This document shows positions 50,365 to 59,882 of a stretch of DNA of 64,000 nucleotides, piece after piece. The stretch spans positions 1,345,001 through 1,409,000 of the forward strand of contig NZ_CP100647.1 in the NCBI RefSeq assembly GCF_024266585.1, read 5' to 3'. This DNA comes from Xanthomonas sacchari (GTDB lineage Bacteria > Pseudomonadota > Gammaproteobacteria > Xanthomonadales > Xanthomonadaceae). How positions within the stretch are numbered: the first letter of the stretch is position 1; the number at the start of each line of letters is the position of its first letter. Under the pieces are notes generated by a model. It made no database searches and was not told where the DNA came from. It saw nothing but the letters and a program-made list of their open reading frames with translations. The translations under genes were made by a program, and so were the position numbers.

Positions 50365-53300
50365 ATGCATCGTACGATCCGCAGGAGCGCCTTGGCGCTC
50401 GCGCTGGCGCTTGCCGGCGGCCATGTCCATGCGCAGTCCACCACCGGCAGCATCGTCGGCAGCGTGCCGCCGGGGCCGGGCGAGAGCAGTGTGCTGATCA
50501 CCAACACCAGCGGCTTCAGCCGCGAGGTGAAGGTGGACGAACGCGGCCGCTATGCGCAGGGCAACCTGCCGCTGGGCACCTACACGGTCACGCTCAAGCG
50601 CGACGGCAAGGTGGTGGAGACGCGCGACAACATCAACCTGGTGGTCGGCGCCGGCACCGAGGTCGGCTTCGGCGGCCCGGCGCAGACGCTGGACGCGGTC
50701 AACGTGGTGGCCGGCAACGTGGCCCGGATCGACGTCGCCAGCGTCGACAGCCGCACCGTGATCACCGCCGAGCAACTGGCGGTGCTGCCGCTGGGCCGCA
50801 CCGCCGAGGCTATCGCCTTGCTGGCGCCGGGCGTGGTCAACAACAGCGGCGGCTACGACAACGGCCCGCTCGGCGGTTCGCTGGCCAGCTTCGGCGGCTC
50901 GGCGGCCAGCGAGAACGCCTACTACCTCAACGGCTTCAACACCACCGACCCGGCCAGCAGCCTGGGCGGGCTGACCCTGCCCTACGGCGCGATCGACCAG
51001 CAGGAAATCTTCACCGGCGGCTATGGCGCGCAGTACGGCCGCTCCAACGGCGGCGTGATCAGCCAGGTCGGCAAGCGCGGCAGCAACGACTGGCAGTTCG
51101 GCGCGGCGGTGATCTGGCAGCCGGACAGCCTCAGCGCCAGGCAGCGCGACCTGTATTTCCGCAGGGACAGCGTGTACTGGAATCCCGGCAACGCCAAGTA
51201 CACCGCCGGCAACTACCAGCCGCTGAGCGAGACCAGTGCCGACCAGACCACCTACAGCGCGCATGTCGGCGGCCCGCTGGTCCGCGACCGCCTGTTCTTC
51301 TTCCTGGCCCTGGAACAGGTCGATTCCAGCGGTACCCGCGTCGCCGACGCGCGCGTCACCTCCGGCGGCATCTCCGGTTCGCCGTGGACCCGCTACGACT
51401 ACAAGCAGACCCGCGCCTACGCCAAGATCGACTGGCAGATCAGCGACAACCACCTGCTGGAATTCACCGGCGCGCAGGACAAGGCGCGCACCAACGGCAG
51501 CATCTACCGCTACAACTATGTCGATCGCGAGGTGGGCAGCTACAAGGGCCGCGAAGCCAAGAACACGTTCGGCCCGACCCTGTTCCTGGGCAAGTACACC
51601 GGCTACTTCGGCGACAACGTGACCCTGACCGCGTTGTACGGCAAGGAGCGACTGCCCAACAAACTCACCGCCATCGGCTACGACGCCGGCAACGGCCCGT
51701 TCCTCAACGGCGTCGCCAACGAGAATCCGGCCTACACCGGCGGCACCCCGATCAGCAACGCGCAGACGGTCAGCTCGATCACCGATCCGGACCGCGAGTA
51801 CAAGAAGGACAACCTGCGCCTGAACCTCAACTGGCGCCTCGGCGAACACAGCGTCGACGTCGGCATCGACAACCAGAAGAGCGAGGCGATCAACATCGGC
51901 TCGTACAGTTCCGGCCCCGGCTATGGCTGGACCTACGGCTACACCCCGGATCCGTTCGGGCGCAACAGCGGCGGCCTGGTCAGCGGCTCGGTCGCCGAGG
52001 ACGGCAGCATCGGCGTGCCCAGCCCCGGCCTGGCCGATCCCACCTACGGCCGCACCGGCTACTACGTCACCAAGGACATCGCCACCAACCTGTATTCCTA
52101 CGACGCCAAGCAGACCGCCTACTACATCGAAGACCACTGGCAGGCCACCGACAGGTTGCTGCTCTCGCTGGGCGTGCGCAATGACAGCTTCACCAACTAC
52201 ACCCCGTTCGGCCAGGCCTACATCGCGCTGAAGAACCAGTGGGCGCCGCGGCTGGGCTTCAGTTGGGACGTCAACGGCGATTCCAGCCTCAAGGTCTACG
52301 GCAACCTCGGCCGCTACTACCTCGGCCTGCCGTTGTCGCCGGCCGGCCTGTTCACCCCGGCGGTATCCACCAGCACCTACTACACCTACAGCGGCATCAA
52401 TGCCGACGGCACGCCGATCCTGGCCAGGCAACTGGCCCCACCGGTCTCGGCCAACTCGCGTTTCGGCCGGCTCGCCGACGTGCGCACGGCGGTCGTCGAG
52501 GACATCAAGGGCGAGAACCAGGACGAACTCATCCTCGGCTTCAGCAAGCTGCTGCCCAACGACTGGGTGCTCGGCGTGCGCGGCGTGCATCGCCGGCTCA
52601 ACGACGGCATCGACGACACCAACCTCGACAACTCCAATGCCGGCCTGCTGGCCGCGGCCGCGGCGGCGGGCGTGAACATCGACTGGAACAAGAACGCCAG
52701 TGCGGCGCTGGTCAATCCGGGCGAGACCAACACCTACCGGGTGATCGGCACGGACGGCCAGATCCACGCCTTGACCGTGACCCGCGAGCAGGGCGGCTAC
52801 CCCGAATTCAAGCGCCGCTATTCGGCGCTGGAGTTCAACCTGGAGCGTCCGTTCGACGGCCGCTGGTACACCAAGATGAGCTACGTGTGGTCGCACAGCT
52901 ACGGCACCACCGAGGGCCAGTTGCGCTCGGACCTGTGGCGTACCGGCGGTGCGCTGGGCAGCTATCAAGGCCAGGCGGCGACCTCGACCACGCAGAGCTG
53001 GGACCATGCGGCGCTGATGGAGCACTTCAACGGCAACCAGTCCAACGACCGCCGGCACCAGTTCAAGGCCTACGGGTTCTACCAGTTGACCGAGGAGTGG
53101 GGCACCTCGGCCAACCTGAGCCTGATCTCCGGTGCGCCGCGTCCCTGCCTGGCTTACTACTACGGCGACAACTACGATCCCGGCGACCGCGATCCGGCCG
53201 GCTACGCCAATCCCAGCGTCACCGGCGGCCCCTACCACTTCTGCTACAACCCCAGCACCGGCACCGGCGAGCCGTCGCCGCCGGGGTCGCACGGCACCCT

Positions 53301-53526
53301 GGGTTGGGTGGCGCAACTCGACCTGGGGGTGACCTACAAGCCGAAGTTCGCCGCCGGCAAGCTGGCGTTGAGCCTGGACGTGTTCAACGTCACCAACCGG
53401 CAGACGGCGGTCAACGTCTATCCGTTCTCGGAGTTGAACCCGGGCGAAGTCAACCCGCTGTGGAACCAGGCGGTGGCGTACCAGGCGCCGCGCTCGGCAC
53501 GGGTGACGCTGAGCTACGACTTCTGA
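50365..53526 (+). CDS. Oar-like TonB-dependent outer-membrane protein
   Basis: Outer-membrane receptor of 1053 residues. A signal peptide (MHRTIRRSALALALALAGGH, cleavage near VHAQ) is followed by a carboxypeptidase-regulatory-like beta-sandwich (about 25-105; GSIVGSVPPGPGESSVLITN, LPLGTYTVTLKRDGKVVETR). Next come a TonB-receptor plug (LPLGRTAEAIALLAPGVVNN, NGFNTTDPASSLGGLTLPYG, IDQQEIFTGGYGAQYGRSNG) and a large barrel ending TLSYDF. This order is that of the Oar/OmpA-related TonB transporters. The ATG at 50365 has GGGAGAGAGC directly upstream. It shares its promoter pattern with the oxidase operon. Interspersed repeats follow it. Confidence 0.92.
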   Translation: MHRTIRRSALALALALAGGHVHAQSTTGSIVGSVPPGPGESSVLITNTSGFSREVKVDERGRYAQGNLPLGTYTVTLKRDGKVVETRDNINLVVGAGTEVGFGGPAQTLDAVNVVAGNVARIDVASVDSRTVITAEQLAVLPLGRTAEAIALLAPGVVNNSGGYDNGPLGGSLASFGGSAASENAYYLNGFNTTDPASSLGGLTLPYGAIDQQEIFTGGYGAQYGRSNGGVISQVGKRGSNDWQFGAAVIWQPDSLSARQRDLYFRRDSVYWNPGNAKYTAGNYQPLSETSADQTTYSAHVGGPLVRDRLFFFLALEQVDSSGTRVADARVTSGGISGSPWTRYDYKQTRAYAKIDWQISDNHLLEFTGAQDKARTNGSIYRYNYVDREVGSYKGREAKNTFGPTLFLGKYTGYFGDNVTLTALYGKERLPNKLTAIGYDAGNGPFLNGVANENPAYTGGTPISNAQTVSSITDPDREYKKDNLRLNLNWRLGEHSVDVGIDNQKSEAINIGSYSSGPGYGWTYGYTPDPFGRNSGGLVSGSVAEDGSIGVPSPGLADPTYGRTGYYVTKDIATNLYSYDAKQTAYYIEDHWQATDRLLLSLGVRNDSFTNYTPFGQAYIALKNQWAPRLGFSWDVNGDSSLKVYGNLGRYYLGLPLSPAGLFTPAVSTSTYYTYSGINADGTPILARQLAPPVSANSRFGRLADVRTAVVEDIKGENQDELILGFSKLLPNDWVLGVRGVHRRLNDGIDDTNLDNSNAGLLAAAAAAGVNIDWNKNASAALVNPGETNTYRVIGTDGQIHALTVTREQGGYPEFKRRYSALEFNLERPFDGRWYTKMSYVWSHSYGTTEGQLRSDLWRTGGALGSYQGQAATSTTQSWDHAALMEHFNGNQSNDRRHQFKAYGFYQLTEEWGTSANLSLISGAPRPCLAYYYGDNYDPGDRDPAGYANPSVTGGPYHFCYNPSTGTGEPSPPGSHGTLGWVAQLDLGVTYKPKFAAGKLALSLDVFNVTNRQTAVNVYPFSELNPGEVNPLWNQAVAYQAPRSARVTLSYDF

Positions 53527-53540
53527 GCGGGCAGGGGAGC

Positions 53541-53775
53541 GCCTTAGCCCCTCTCCCCCCGGGAGAGGGGTTGGGGTGAGGGGCCGGCGCGCAGCGTCTC
53601 GTGGTGTTTGGGGGCGCGAGGCTGCGCCCGTACCCTCATCCGCCCCTTCGGGGCACCTTCTCCCGGTGGGAGAAGGAAAGGCGCTAGCCCCTCTCCCATC
53701 GGGAGAGGGGTTGGGGTGAGGGTACGGCGCGTAGCGTCTCGCGATGTTTGGGGGCACGAGGCCGTGCCTTCATCC
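53541..53775. repeat. two tandem copies of an interspersed repeat (period 140)
   Basis: Copies begin near 53541 and 53681 with AGCCCCTCTCCC at 53546 and 53686. Each has the inverted arm GGGAGAGGGGTTGGGGTGAG and then a shared tail (AGCGTCTCG, TGTTTGGGGGC, CGAGGC). Between them is a second palindrome, CACCTTCTCCCGG with GGGAGAAGG (53654-53676), the element also found inside mpl. There is no gene in this gap. Confidence 0.8.
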
Positions 53776-53822
53776 CCATCCTCACCTCCGGACCACTACA
53801 ACTCGACACGCCTCCCCGCCCC

Positions 53823-54446
53823 TCAGTCGAAGCAGGCGCGGTACGCGGCCAGCGCCGCGCGTGGATCGGGTGCATCGAACACGCCGCTGATCACCGCCAG
53901 CAGGTCGGCGCCGGCCGCGACCAGCGGGCGAGCGTTGTCCGGGGTGAGGCCGCCGATCGCCACGCGCGGCAGGCCCAGTGCCGCGGCCTCGTGCAACAGC
54001 GCGGGCGTGGCGCGGCGCGTGGTGACCTTGCTGCGGCTGGGGAAGAACGCACCGAAGGCGACGTAGCTGGTGCCGGCCGCCGCAGCGCCGCGGGCCAGGG
54101 CCAGCTCGTCGTAACAGGAGGCACCGATCAACGCCTGCGGCCCGAGCGCGGCGCGCGCGGCGGCCAGGTCGCCGTCGTCCTCGCCCAGGTGCACGCCGGC
54201 CGCGCCCACCGCCAGCGCCAGTGCGACGTCGTCGTTGACGATCAGCGGCACCCCAGCCTGTGCGCACAGCGCCTGCAGCGCCGCGGCCTGGTCGCGCCGT
54301 TGCGCCGCGTCGGCGCGCTTGTTGCGGTATTGCAGCCAGGTCACGCCCTGGTCCAGCAGCGGCGCCACCCGTGCCAGCAGGCGCGCGCCATCGGCCTCGT
54401 CGGGGGTGATCAGGTACACGCCGCGCGGCGTCGGGGATGCGTTCAT
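53823..54446 (-). CDS. thiE: thiamine-phosphate synthase
   Basis: TIM-barrel enzyme of 207 residues that couples HMP-PP and thiazole phosphate to thiamine phosphate in the cytoplasm. Markers: [60 protein letters not shown] with [48 protein letters not shown] and [26 protein letters not shown] precedes the ATG at 54446. No TPP riboswitch lies in the 72-base gap it shares with the divergent rubredoxin gene, unlike thiC in this window. Confidence 0.95.
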   Translation of the reverse strand: MNASPTPRGVYLITPDEADGARLLARVAPLLDQGVTWLQYRNKRADAAQRRDQAAALQALCAQAGVPLIVNDDVALALAVGAAGVHLGEDDGDLAAARAALGPQALIGASCYDELALARGAAAAGTSYVAFGAFFPSRSKVTTRRATPALLHEAAALGLPRVAIGGLTPDNARPLVAAGADLLAVISGVFDAPDPRAALAAYRACFD

Positions 54447-54518
54447 GGCCAAGCCTTCCGATGCGTCGACGGCGATGGGACAATGCCGTTCCGTTCGACT
54501 GTGACCTGCGATTATCCA

Positions 54519-54710
54519 ATGAGCGACGCCACCGCCACCACTTATCGCACCTGGATGTGCGTCGTCTGCGGGTTCATCTACAACGAGGCCGACGGCCTGC
54601 CGGAAGAAGGCATCGCCCCCGGCACCCGCTGGGAAGACGTGCCCGACACCTGGACCTGCCCGGATTGCGGCGTGACCAAGGACGATTTCGAGATGGTGGA
54701 GATGGATTGA
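54519..54710 (+). CDS. rubredoxin
   Basis: Small cytoplasmic iron-sulfur-free iron protein of 63 residues for one-electron transfer. The Fe(Cys)4 knuckles are [14 protein letters not shown] and [14 protein letters not shown], spaced as in the family; [12 protein letters not shown] lies between. It is divergent from thiE with only 72 bases between the starts, typical for this pair. Its partner is not evident here: no alkane hydroxylase or rubredoxin reductase is encoded in the window. The stop is followed within 3 bases by a long inverted-repeat arm. Confidence 0.95.
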   Translation: MSDATATTYRTWMCVVCGFIYNEADGLPEEGIAPGTRWEDVPDTWTCPDCGVTKDDFEMVEMD

Positions 54711-54712
54711 GC

Positions 54713-54972
54713 GCTGGGAATGGGGAGGGGGGAATCGGGAATGGGACAGCGACTCCCGTGCCTGTAGGCTGCGCACCGCAGACGAGTTTTCAGACATTGC
54801 GATGCCGGGCCGTCGGATTGCGTGGTCGGTTGTCGCGCGCTGCCGCCTGCCCGCCGACGTTCGAATGATCCGTTCGGTCGGTTATCCAGTGAAGGCTTGA
54901 TCAGGTCAGCAACCTCAGAGCCTCAGGGCATGGGCTTTTCCCATTCCCGATTCCCCCCTCCCCATTCCCAGC
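54713..54972. repeat. perfect 34-bp inverted repeat with 192-bp spacer
   Basis: The left arm (54713-54746) and right arm (54939-54972) are exact reverse complements over all 34 bases and consist of GGGAATGGGG-type units. The arms begin 2 bases after the rubredoxin stop and end 1 base before the stop of the convergent SirB1-like gene, so they fill the gap exactly. The spacer encodes nothing recognisable. Confidence 0.9.
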
Positions 54973-54973
54973 C

Positions 54974-55819
54974 TCAATGCATCCGCTGCCCGCGCGCACT
55001 CAGTTCCACCAGGCGTTCGCGGATCGGCAGCGCGTCGGTGGCTTCGGGGTTCAGTTGCAGGTAGCGGCCCAGGTCGCGGCGCGCGCCGGGCACGTAGTCC
55101 ATCTGCAGGTAGGCCATGCCGCGGTCGCGCAGGGCCTCGGGCTGGTCCGGCATCAGCTTGAGCACGCGGTCGGCGCTGCGCGCGGCGCGGTCCCATTCGT
55201 CGCGTTCGGCATAGACGCCGTGCAGGTTGCGCAGCACCCGGGTCAGGATCGCGCGGTGCGGCGCCGGATCCAGGATCTGTAGCAGGGCGCGGTCGTCCGG
55301 GCTTTCGCCGCCCATGTGCGGCCGCGCGCGTTCGCGCAGCTCTTCCACCGCCAGCGGGCGCCCGCCGTTGAACGGGTCCATCACCAGCAGGCCGTCGTCC
55401 ACCGGCAGGCGCACCAGGAAATGGCCGGGGAAGGACACGCCGTCGAGCGGGATGTCCAGGCGCCGCGCCACTTCCATCTGCACCAGCGCCAGCGAGATCG
55501 GATTGCCCAGGCGCCGCTCGAACACCTGGTTCATGTAGCTGTTGCGCGGGTCGTAATACTCGTCGTGGTTGCCGCTGTAGCCGAGTTCTTCGAACAGGTG
55601 GCGGTTGATCGCGGCCATCTTCAGCGGCCAGGGGCCGATCGTCGCCACCTCGTGCCGCAGGTGGTCGGCGTGGCTCTGCGCCAGGGTGTCGTAATGGGCG
55701 GCATCGAGTTCCGGATACTCGTCGCGGGCGATCAGCAGCGCGGTCGCCAGCAGCGGCAGCGCATCGTCGTCCAGGGCGGCCAGGGTATTCCAGCTCGGCA
55801 ATGTCAATCGGGCGGCCAT
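54974..55819 (-). CDS. SirB1/transglutaminase-like protein with TPR tail
   Basis: Cytoplasmic protein of 281 residues of the SirB1 family. The N-terminal two thirds hold the SirB1/transglutaminase-like fold (IGPWPLKMAAINRHLFEELG, RNSYMNQVFERRLGNPISLA, VSFPGHFLVRLPVDDGLLVM followed by DPFNGG). The C-terminal 90 residues are TPR-like helices (NLHGVYAERDEWDRAARSAD, LMPDQPEALRDRGMAYLQMD). The family lacks a proven reaction; the cysteine of transglutaminases is not obvious here. It follows a DUF192 lipoprotein gene on the same strand. Confidence 0.82.
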   Translation of the reverse strand: MAARLTLPSWNTLAALDDDALPLLATALLIARDEYPELDAAHYDTLAQSHADHLRHEVATIGPWPLKMAAINRHLFEELGYSGNHDEYYDPRNSYMNQVFERRLGNPISLALVQMEVARRLDIPLDGVSFPGHFLVRLPVDDGLLVMDPFNGGRPLAVEELRERARPHMGGESPDDRALLQILDPAPHRAILTRVLRNLHGVYAERDEWDRAARSADRVLKLMPDQPEALRDRGMAYLQMDYVPGARRDLGRYLQLNPEATDALPIRERLVELSARGQRMH

Positions 55820-55937
55820 GGTCCAAGACTGGCGGCAAAGCCGGGTCCGATCAAGTCCGGTCGTTCCCGACAGCGGTGTCGGGTTCAGCGCCGTGGTCGC
55901 GGGGCGTTTTCCCGACCCCGGCCGACATGGCAGGCGA

Positions 55938-56387
55938 TCAGCGGCCCTGCGGAATCCCGGGGCCGAAGCGCAGTTCGGTGCCGTCCTGCAGCTTCAGCTG
56001 CTCGGCCTGGCCGGCGTTGAGTTCGAGCACGTAGCGCGCCGGCGCGTTGCTCGGGTAGGGCGGGCAGGCGTCGCCGGCCGAGCACGGCGGCACGTCGCGC
56101 TGCTGCGCCACCAGCTTGCGCTGGTTGTCGAAGTACAGGATGTCCAGCGGGATCTTGGTGTTCTTCATCCAGTACGCCTGCGGTTCCTCGCGGTCGTGGA
56201 TGAACAGCATGCCGTGGTCGGCCTCCATCTGGTCGCGGAACATCAGCCCGCGCGCGCGGGTGGCGTCGTTCTGCGCCAACTCGACCTGGTAGCGGTGCCC
56301 ACCCAGTTCCACCCAATGGTCGCCAGCGCTGGCGCAACCGCTGAGGGCGAGCAGGAGCAGGACACAGAGCGCGCGGATCAGGGACAT
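55938..56387 (-). CDS. DUF192 lipoprotein
   Basis: Product of 149 residues with a lipoprotein signal (MSLIRALCVLLLLALSGCAS; lipobox LSGC) and a DUF192 domain: ARGLMFRDQMEADHGMLFIH, QAYWMKNTKIPLDILYFDNQ and VLELNAGQAEQLKLQDG are hallmark stretches. After lipidation it would sit on the membrane facing the periplasm. No biochemical function is established for the family. Two extra Cys (PPCSAGDACPP) could form a disulfide. An inverted-repeat spacer separates it from rpiA on the same strand. Confidence 0.88.
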   Translation of the reverse strand: MSLIRALCVLLLLALSGCASAGDHWVELGGHRYQVELAQNDATRARGLMFRDQMEADHGMLFIHDREEPQAYWMKNTKIPLDILYFDNQRKLVAQQRDVPPCSAGDACPPYPSNAPARYVLELNAGQAEQLKLQDGTELRFGPGIPQGR

Positions 56388-56450
56388 GGCGAGGCCGGGG
56401 CAGGGAGGACAGCGCGCACCTTGTTGCATGGTGCGCGTGGCGTCAAGAGC

Positions 56451-56526
56451 GGGGATTCGGGATTGGGGATTCGCAAAGGCAAGGATCTCGGCTTTTACGA
56501 ATCCCCAATCCCCAATCCCCAATCCC
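56451..56526. repeat. G/A-rich inverted repeat pair
   Basis: Left arm 56451-56473 (GGGGATTCGGGATTGGGGAT) and right arm 56498-56526 (CGAATCCCCAATCCCC units) can pair around a 24-base spacer, in the gap downstream of rpiA and upstream of the DUF192 gene. Same type as at 57194. Confidence 0.75.
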
Positions 56527-56536
56527 GCCGCGCGTC

Positions 56537-57184
56537 CTACAGGACGCGCGGCGGCTCGCCACCGACGATCACCACGTCGGCCGGGCGCCGCGCGAACAGG
56601 CCGACGCAGACCACGCCGGGGATCTGGTTCAGTTCGCGCTCCAGCGCCACCGGGTCGGTGATCGAGAGGTGATGCACGTCCAGCACCACGTTGCCGTTGT
56701 CGGTGATCACCCCGTCGCGCCACACCGGCTGGCCGCCGGTGCGCGCCAGGATCTCGCGCGCGACCAGGCTGCGCGCCATCGGGATCACCTCGATCGGCAG
56801 CGGGAACTTGCCCAGGGTCTGCACCTGCTTGCTCGGGTCGACGATGCACACGAAGCGCTCGCTGGCCTCGGCGATGATCTTCTCGCGGGTCAGCGCGGCG
56901 CCGCCGCCCTTGATCAGGCACTTGTTCGGATCGCACTCGTCGGCGCCGTCCACGTACAGCGACAGGGTGCCGGTGTGGTTCAGCTCCAGCACCTCGATGC
57001 CGTGCTGGCGCAGGCGCGCGGTGCTCTGCTCGGAACTGGACACCGCGCCCTTGATGCGGTGGCCGATGCGGCCCAGCGCGTCGATGAAGTAGGCCACGGT
57101 GGAGCCGGTGCCGACGCCGACGATCATTCCGTCCTGGACGTACTCGATGGCTTTCTCGGCGGCAAGGCGTTTGGCGTCTGACAT
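56537..57184 (-). CDS. rpiA: ribose-5-phosphate isomerase A
   Basis: Pentose-phosphate enzyme interconverting ribose 5-phosphate and ribulose 5-phosphate. The 215-residue product has [18 protein letters not shown] near the N-terminus, [40 protein letters not shown] with catalytic Asp and Glu, and [20 protein letters not shown] with the catalytic Lys region. Length matches E. coli RpiA (219). It lies on the minus strand between the EVE-domain and DUF192 genes and is bounded on both sides by inverted-repeat pairs. Confidence 0.96.
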   Translation of the reverse strand: MSDAKRLAAEKAIEYVQDGMIVGVGTGSTVAYFIDALGRIGHRIKGAVSSSEQSTARLRQHGIEVLELNHTGTLSLYVDGADECDPNKCLIKGGGAALTREKIIAEASERFVCIVDPSKQVQTLGKFPLPIEVIPMARSLVAREILARTGGQPVWRDGVITDNGNVVLDVHHLSITDPVALERELNQIPGVVCVGLFARRPADVVIVGGEPPRVL

Positions 57185-57193
57185 TGGAAGGGC

Positions 57194-57283
57194 TCGGGAT
57201 TGGGAATTGGGGATGCGGGATGCGTTGAAGCGGCGGACGGGTGGGACGGGAAACGAATCCCCAATCCCCAATCCCGAATCCCG
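57194..57283. repeat. G/A-rich inverted repeat pair
   Basis: Left arm about 57194-57220 (CGGGATTGGGAATTGGGGAT) and right arm about 57255-57283 (CGAATCCCCAATCCCC units). The right arm ends just before the stop codon of the EVE gene. The pair fills almost the whole EVE-rpiA gap. Confidence 0.75.
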
Positions 57284-57284
57284 G

Positions 57285-57751
<467 letters not shown>

Positions 57752-57755
<4 letters not shown>

Positions 57756-58345
57756 GCGGGGAAATCGGCAGCGGTCGAAAGGGTGAGGGATTCGGTGCAG
57801 ACCGCATCCAGCGCCACGTCCCAGGCCGCCAGCGGCAAGGCCGCGACCTGCTGCGCGTCGAAGGCGGCCCCGACCAGCCAGGGCGGCGGGGCCTGCCGCT
57901 GGCGGAAAGCGAAGCTGCGATCATACCAGCCGCCCCCCATGCCCAGGCGGCCGCCGGCGGCGTCGAAGCCGACCAGCGGCGCCACCACCAGCGCCATCTG
58001 CGCCGGCGCCAGGGCCGTGGCCGGGTCGACATCGGGTTCGGGGATGCCGTAGCGGTTGGCGCGCAGCGGCTGTCCGGGGCGCCACGGCGCGAAACGCAGG
58101 GTGTCGCCGCTGAGCATCGGCAGGCAGTACTGCACCGCGTCCGGCAACGACAGTTGCCAGCGATGCAGCGCGATCTCCCCGTCCGTCGCCCAGTAGCCGC
58201 CGACATGGCCCTGCTGCGGCGCGAACGGCAGTTGCAGCAACCGCTGCGCCAGCGCATCGGCGGCGGCCAGGCGCACCGGCGCGGGGAGCGCGCGGCGGCG
58301 CGCGCGCAGGTGTTGGCGCAGGGAGTCGCGGTCGTCGGCAGTCAT
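57752..58345 (-). CDS. fau: 5-formyltetrahydrofolate cyclo-ligase
   Basis: ATP-dependent enzyme converting 5-formyl-THF to 5,10-methenyl-THF in one-carbon metabolism. The 197-residue product has LRQHLRARRRALPAPVRLAA at the N-terminus, GGYWATDGEIALHRWQLSL and the signature VAPLVGFDAAGGRLGMGGGW with YDRSFA. Gene order (zapA, 6S RNA, then this family) is the classic gammaproteobacterial arrangement, here interrupted by a thioesterase gene. The ATG at 58345 is chosen as the first Met of the conserved start; the longer frame is not supported. Confidence 0.92.
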
Positions 58346-58613
58346 CGGGCGGGCGTGGCGAGGGACGGCGCTATTGTCGGCGCCGGCGCGCGCACTGACC
58401 AGGGCGTGTCCTCGCTCCCCACGTCCGCCGCGTTGGGCCTGCCAGGCCCAACCCGAAGGGCCGCGATCGCGCGCGCCCATGGCCGGGTCGTCGCGCGGCC
58501 GTGGACGCACGTCCACGTCCTCGCTCTTCCTCGCCACAGGCACATGCAATCCCGGCGCGGCACACTACTGGGGGATCGAGGGCATGCCCTGGGCGCGGCC
58601 GTCGCCGCGGCGA

Positions 58614-59393
58614 TCACGCGTAGAGCGCCACCGTCTGCCGGCCCCACAGCACCAGCCGCCCCGCGCTGTCCCAGATGTGCATGTCCTGCAGCGAGTAGCC
58701 GTCCTCGGCATGGCAGCTGGCCGAGCGCAGCAGGAACCAGTCGCCGGCGCTGGCCGGTTGCGGGAAGTCCAGGGTCCAGGTCATCGAACTGACCGGCGCC
58801 GGTTCGGTGAAGCAGGTCATCGCGGCCGGCGGCAGGCAGTCGCCCAGCGCGACCAGGGCCACGCTCGGGTCCACGCCGCCGGGGTCGCGATGGCGTGCCC
58901 AGACCAGCAACTCCGGATCGGCCGCGGCGGACAGCGGCAGCGCGCCGCCGGCCAGGCGCATGTCGAAGTGGGCGACGAACGCCGGGGTCGCAGCGCTGTC
59001 GGCGATCGGCCGCGCGTCGTCGGGGTCGCCCACCGCCGGGCGCGCCGGCAGGAAGTCGTGGGTGATGCGGCTGGGCCGCGGCTGCGCGAAGAGCAGCGCC
59101 GCGCGCAGCGCGACCTGCCCGTTGGCCAGGCAATCCACCGCCACCGAGGTGGCGGACTTGCCCTGGCGCAATACCTGCGCATCGAAGCGCAGCGTGGCGT
59201 CGGTCGGGCCGATGAACCCGATGTGCGCCGACTTCAGCGGCGGCAACGCGGACGGCGCCGTGCGCAGCGCGGTCTGCAGGGCGAGCGCCGCGGACAGTCC
59301 GCCGAAGGCGGTGCGGCCTTGTCGCCAGCTGGCGGGGACGTCGAACCCCGCAGCGGGGTCGAAGCGGTCGATGATCTGGGCGAGCGTCGGCAA
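58614..59393 (-). CDS. acyl-CoA thioesterase, TesB-like double hot-dog
   Basis: Thioesterase-fold protein of 259 residues. Two hot-dog repeats are visible: the first around GRTAFGGLSAALALQTALRT and SAHIGFIGPTDATLRFDAQV, the second around MTWTLDFPQPASAGDWFLLR and GYSLQDMHIWDSAGRLVLWG. This matches the TesB-like/4HBT_3 group that hydrolyses acyl-CoA. The start codon is TTG at 59393 with GGAGA upstream; no ATG fits. It is inserted between the 6S RNA gene and the 5-FCL gene. Acyl preference cannot be told. Confidence 0.82.
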   Translation of the reverse strand: MPTLAQIIDRFDPAAGFDVPASWRQGRTAFGGLSAALALQTALRTAPSALPPLKSAHIGFIGPTDATLRFDAQVLRQGKSATSVAVDCLANGQVALRAALLFAQPRPSRITHDFLPARPAVGDPDDARPIADSAATPAFVAHFDMRLAGGALPLSAAADPELLVWARHRDPGGVDPSVALVALGDCLPPAAMTCFTEPAPVSSMTWTLDFPQPASAGDWFLLRSASCHAEDGYSLQDMHIWDSAGRLVLWGRQTVALYA

Positions 59394-59557
59394 TCCGGGA
59401 TCTCCGTGGTGGGGCGCAAGAGCGTGTCGTCCGTTGCCGAGTATGCCGCGTCAGGTCGGGCCGTCGTGCCGCCGGCGTTGCCGCCAGGTCTTGCCCCATG
59501 GCGCTTGCGGCGCGTCGGCAACGCTGGCGTTGGCGGACGCACCATTGGCGGACGCAC

Positions 59558-59590
59558 AAAAGGAAACGGCGCCTTGCGGCGCCGGTTCCA
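59558..59590 (-). terminator. intrinsic terminator of 6S RNA
   Basis: Minus-strand hairpin GGAACCGGCGCC / GGCGCCGTTTCC (59589-59578 with 59573-59562) with a GCAA loop and a following TTTT, located just past the 3' end of 6S RNA. Confidence 0.8.
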
Positions 59591-59598
59591 GGAAAAAT

Positions 59599-59786
59599 TG
59601 CATTCTCCGCCGTGACGATGCGTGCGAAACGACCTTGAACCCGGGGTTCAAGTGGGATGGCTGGAGAATCATCGGGCTTCCCGCTACGAGGCGGACCTGC
59701 ACTCCCGATTCCGTCGCCACCCCGTGGTCGTCATTAAGGGACAAGGCGAATGTTTGCACACGCTGTCGTTCACAGCAGAGAACGCA
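59599..59786 (-). ncRNA. ssrS: 6S RNA
   Basis: Regulatory RNA of about 188 nt that binds the sigma-70 holoenzyme and mimics an open promoter in stationary phase. The terminal helix pairs TGCGTTCTCTGC (5', 59786-59775) with GCGGAGAATGCA (3', 59610-59599). The conserved 3'-side segment CTTGAACCCCGGGTTCAAGG is present, as in E. coli 6S RNA (CCTTGAACCAAGGGTTCAAG). Location between zapA and the 5-FCL region is the usual synteny. A TATACT -10 and a terminator bracket it. The exact ends are estimates. Confidence 0.93.
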
Positions 59787-59791
59787 AGGGG

Positions 59792-59797
59792 AGTATA
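59792..59797 (-). promoter_or_regulatory. -10 element of 6S RNA
   Basis: TATACT on the minus strand, 5 bases before the predicted 5' end of 6S RNA. The -35 is not clear. Confidence 0.6.
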
Positions 59798-59882
59798 GCG
59801 CCGTCGTCGCGCTTGGCTAGTCCGTTCGTCGGTGCTTCGGTACGTTGCAATTCACGTTGATGATCGAAGCGCCAAGCGCGGA

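Noticed and set aside
50116-53757. Open frame of 1213 codons on the minus strand opposite the Oar-like receptor
   Set aside because: Val/Ala/Arg-rich shadow of a clear TonB-receptor gene; no domain, no start site. The long length reflects high GC at third positions.
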